Notes under the pieces: generated by a model
Database searches by the model: none
The model's input: only the letters and a program-made list of their open reading frames with translations
What the model was told of the DNA's origin: nothing
Assembly: GCA_019689695.1 (NCBI GenBank)
Contig: JADGHA010000284.1
Location: forward strand, 1-6,020
Direction of reading: 5' to 3'
DNA: 6,020 bases
Source of the DNA: Micromonosporaceae bacterium
GTDB taxonomy: Bacteria > Actinomycetota > Actinomycetes > Mycobacteriales > Micromonosporaceae
Shown: one piece after another, positions 4,373-6,020 of the stretch
Position numbering within the stretch: the stretch's first letter is position 1
How the letters are laid out: each line of letters starts with the position of its first letter
Position numbers and translations under genes: made by a program

Positions 4373-5188
4373 ATGATTGTGCGGATCCGGCTGGACCTCG
4401 CATACGACGGCACCGACTTCTCCGGCTGGGCGGCGCAGCCAGGCCGGCGGACGGTGGCCGGAGTGCTGGGCACCGCGCTGGACACGCTGCTTCCCGGGTG
4501 GACCGGCATGACGGTGGCCGGGCGCACCGACGCGGGTGTGCACGCGACCGGCCAGGTCTGCCATGTGGATGTGCCGGCCGACGCCTGGCAGGCGGTCGCC
4601 GACAGCGTGGTACGCCGGTTCGCCGCCCTGCTGCCCCCGGACGTCCGGGTACGGGCGGCCACCGAGGTGCCGGCGGCCTTCGATGCGCGGTTCTCCGCGT
4701 TGAGCCGGCGCTACGAGTACCGCGTCACCGATGCCCCGTACGGCGCCGAACCGCTGCGCCGCCGCGACACCCTGGCCTGGCCCCGACCGCTCACCGTGGA
4801 CCTGATGAACGAGGCCGCCCAGGGCCTGGTGGGCGAGCACGACTTCGCCGCCTACTGCCGGCGCAAGGAGCACGCCACAACGGTCCGGGCGGTGCGCCGG
4901 CTCCAGTGGCGGCGCGAGCCGGACGGTGTGCTGGTGGCTGCGGTCGAGGCCGACGCGTTCTGCCAGGCGATGGTGCGGAGCCTGGTCGGCGCGCTGCTCG
5001 CGGTGGGCGACGGGCGTCGCCCGGTGCCCTGGCCGGCCGGGCTGCTGAGCCGCCGCGAGCGGGCCAGCGAGGTGGTGGTGGCACCGCCGCACGGGTTGAC
5101 GTTGGTCCGGGTCTGCTACCCGTCCGACGCCGCCGAACTCGCCCGGCGGGCCGAGCTCACCCGCCGGTTGCGGGCGCCGGGGAGCTAG
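4373..5188 (+). CDS. truA: tRNA pseudouridine(38-40) synthase TruA
   Basis: This encodes a 271-residue TruA, the usual length. The enzyme isomerises uridine to pseudouridine at positions 38, 39 and 40 in the anticodon stem-loop of many tRNAs, in the cytoplasm, without a cofactor. The N-terminus reads IRLDLAYDGTDFSGWAAQP. The catalytic motif GRTDAGVHATGQV carries the nucleophile Asp53 with Arg51 beside it. The second-domain motif SRRYEYRV (about residues 111-118) supplies the conserved active-site tyrosine region. FCQAMVRSLVGALLAVGDGR is the conserved family segment near the C-terminus, and the chain ends LVRVCYPSDAAELARR. It is the last + strand gene and lies 131 bp after rplQ across the poly-C hairpin, so it may be read at a lower level than rplQ. 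Its 3' end overlaps the opposing gene by 32 bp, and its TAG lies in a hairpin loop. Confidence 0.96.
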   Translation: MIVRIRLDLAYDGTDFSGWAAQPGRRTVAGVLGTALDTLLPGWTGMTVAGRTDAGVHATGQVCHVDVPADAWQAVADSVVRRFAALLPPDVRVRAATEVPAAFDARFSALSRRYEYRVTDAPYGAEPLRRRDTLAWPRPLTVDLMNEAAQGLVGEHDFAAYCRRKEHATTVRAVRRLQWRREPDGVLVAAVEADAFCQAMVRSLVGALLAVGDGRRPVPWPAGLLSRRERASEVVVAPPHGLTLVRVCYPSDAAELARRAELTRRLRAPGS

Positions 5189-6020
5189 CCGGCGCGGTGG
5201 CGCGCTTCTCCAGGACCGAGTTGCGCAGGTGCAGCTCGACGATGTCGTAGAGGATCTGGCGGGCGTACGGGTCGTTGTCCGCGAACTCCTTGCCGTCGGC
5301 CCGCGCGATCAGGCAGTAGATCAGGTAGTGGCCGCGGGTGTCCCAGCCGACGTGCGTGGCGGACAGCGCCAGGGGCTCGGTCTCCTTGCCGGCGATCAGG
5401 CCCAGGAACCGCCCGGCGTTCTGGTTCACCAGCGCCTGCATCTTGTCCCTCGCCTGCTGCGCGCCGGCTGCCGTCTCGAGGTTCAGCACCCCACCGGTGA
5501 TCAGGTACTCCTTGGTGGGCGAACGGAGGGTCGCGCGCACCACCTGGCTGCACTTCAGGCTGAGGAGCAGCTTTCGCAGGTCGGCGTCGGCGGCGACCCG
5601 GCAGTCCTTGGTGGCCTGGGTCTTGATCACCTGGTACGCCTCGGGCGTACCCGGGATGGTGATCTTCTTGGTGGGGAAGACCTCCTGTGCGGTCAGCGGC
5701 TCCGGGTCCACCGCCCGGGTGCTGATGTCGCGGGCCACCGCGGTCGGGGTAGGCACGACGGGCTGCGCTTCGGCCCCCTGCCGCTCGTCCTTCATGATGA
5801 AGAACGAGCCCAGCCCGCACACGGTCAGCAGGACCATGGCACCGACCGCCACGAGGGCCAGCTGCCAGCGGCGGGAGTGCACCCCGGCCAGCACCGCTGG
5901 TGCGGGCTCGTCGCCGGTCGCCGCCGCTCGGCTCGTGCCGGATGTGGTCCCCGCTGGCCGTTGGGGCGCAATGGCCAGCGCCGCGGGGGCTGGCGGACTG
6001 ACCGGGGCCGGAGGGCTGAC
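5157..6020 (-). CDS. membrane-anchored protein of unknown function, 5' end outside the window
   Basis: The frame is open from the right edge to TGA at 5159-5157, giving 287 visible residues. The first in-frame start is a GTG at 5894, but it has no Shine-Dalgarno sequence. The 42 codons before it encode a Pro/Ala-rich stretch (for example VSPPAPAA) with matching codon bias, so the gene probably starts beyond the window. Numbering from GTG5894, Arg8-Arg9 precede one hydrophobic helix (about 11-34). A Pro/Thr linker follows, then a soluble domain (about 75-230) and a tail ending PASSPAPATGG. The topology suggests a cytoplasmic N-terminus and an extracellular domain. Cys98 and Cys115 could form a disulfide, and Cys184 is a third extracellular cysteine. 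There is no lipobox: Cys26 sits inside the helix after LTV. Motifs such as HYLIYCLIARADG and ILYDIVELHLRNSVLEK do not identify a family for me. It converges on truA. Confidence 0.8.
   Translation of the reverse strand, partial: VSPPAPVSPPAPAALAIAPQRPAGTTSGTSRAAATGDEPAPAVLAGVHSRRWQLALVAVGAMVLLTVCGLGSFFIMKDERQGAEAQPVVPTPTAVARDISTRAVDPEPLTAQEVFPTKKITIPGTPEAYQVIKTQATKDCRVAADADLRKLLLSLKCSQVVRATLRSPTKEYLITGGVLNLETAAGAQQARDKMQALVNQNAGRFLGLIAGKETEPLALSATHVGWDTRGHYLIYCLIARADGKEFADNDPYARQILYDIVELHLRNSVLEKRATAPASSPAPATGG
5174..5195. other. hairpin enclosing the truA stop codon in the convergent overlap
   Basis: GCGCCGG (5174-5180) pairs perfectly with CCGGCGC (5189-5195) across an eight-base loop GGAGCTAG (5181-5188) that ends with the truA TAG. 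On the opposite strand the same inverted repeat lies in the last codons of the minus-strand gene. It is therefore placed where a bidirectional terminator would be expected between convergent genes, but neither side has a T-run. Confidence 0.5.

Noticed and set aside
2556..4403. 615-codon open frame on the minus strand opposite rpoA and rplQ
   Set aside because: It lies opposite two certain conserved genes, and its composition (Gly/Leu/Arg/His-rich, no domain) is the usual shadow of high-GC coding sequence.
3953..5092. 379-codon minus-strand open frame opposite rplQ and truA
   Set aside because: It is a shadow of truA and the rplQ tail, and it runs through the poly-C hairpin with poly-Gly/Pro translation.
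5892..5894. GTG at 5894 as the true start of the minus-strand gene
   Set aside because: There is no ribosome binding site, and the frame stays open to the window edge with consistent Pro/Ala-rich coding bias. It cannot be fully excluded because the upstream part is missing.

Overview
The window is the high-GC distal end of a bacterial ribosomal-protein super-operon. The order is infA, rpmJ, rpsM, rpsK, rpsD, rpoA, rplQ, truA, all on the + strand. The strong G/C bias at third positions, GTG starts, a 126-residue S13, a 340-residue RNA polymerase alpha subunit and an L17 with a long Ala/Pro/Glu tail point to an actinobacterium. Micromonosporaceae (Micromonospora or Salinispora relatives) is my best guess from the overall look of the proteins, but this is an inference.

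Layout. Positions 1-233 hold the 3' end of a small two-helix membrane protein with an arginine-rich tail. Positions 234-427 hold a good primary-sigma promoter (243-272) and a leader of about 150 nt in front of infA. infA (428-649) and rpmJ (735-848, only 37 codons) follow, separated by a strong hairpin. A 193-nt untranslated leader (849-1041) with repeated, mutually exclusive base-pairing elements precedes the tight block rpsM (1042-1422), rpsK (1448-1855) and rpsD (1871-2497). A stem-loop region separates rpsD from rpoA (2592-3614), whose stop codon lies at the tip of a perfect hairpin. rplQ (3675-4241) is followed by an extreme G/C homopolymer hairpin with a run of 15 C, and then truA (4373-5188). 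A minus-strand gene of unknown function enters from the right edge (5157-6020, 5' end outside the window) and overlaps the end of truA tail to tail by 32 bp.

How the genes work together. IF1, L36, S13, S11, S4 and L17 supply translation initiation and ribosome assembly. RpoA supplies the transcription scaffold, and TruA modifies tRNA anticodon arms. Co-transcription couples output of ribosomes, RNA polymerase and tRNA modification. S4 is the translational repressor of the equivalent operon in E. coli and acts on the leader in front of rpsM, so the long structured leader here is the best candidate for an autoregulatory RNA.

The coding content is ordinary core machinery. I see no CRISPR array, insertion sequence, tRNA, rRNA or defence system. 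The points worth a second look are non-coding: the rpsM leader, hairpins enclosing the rpoA and truA stop codons, the poly-C hairpin after rplQ, and the infA leader. The minus-strand membrane-anchored protein is the only gene whose role I cannot name.
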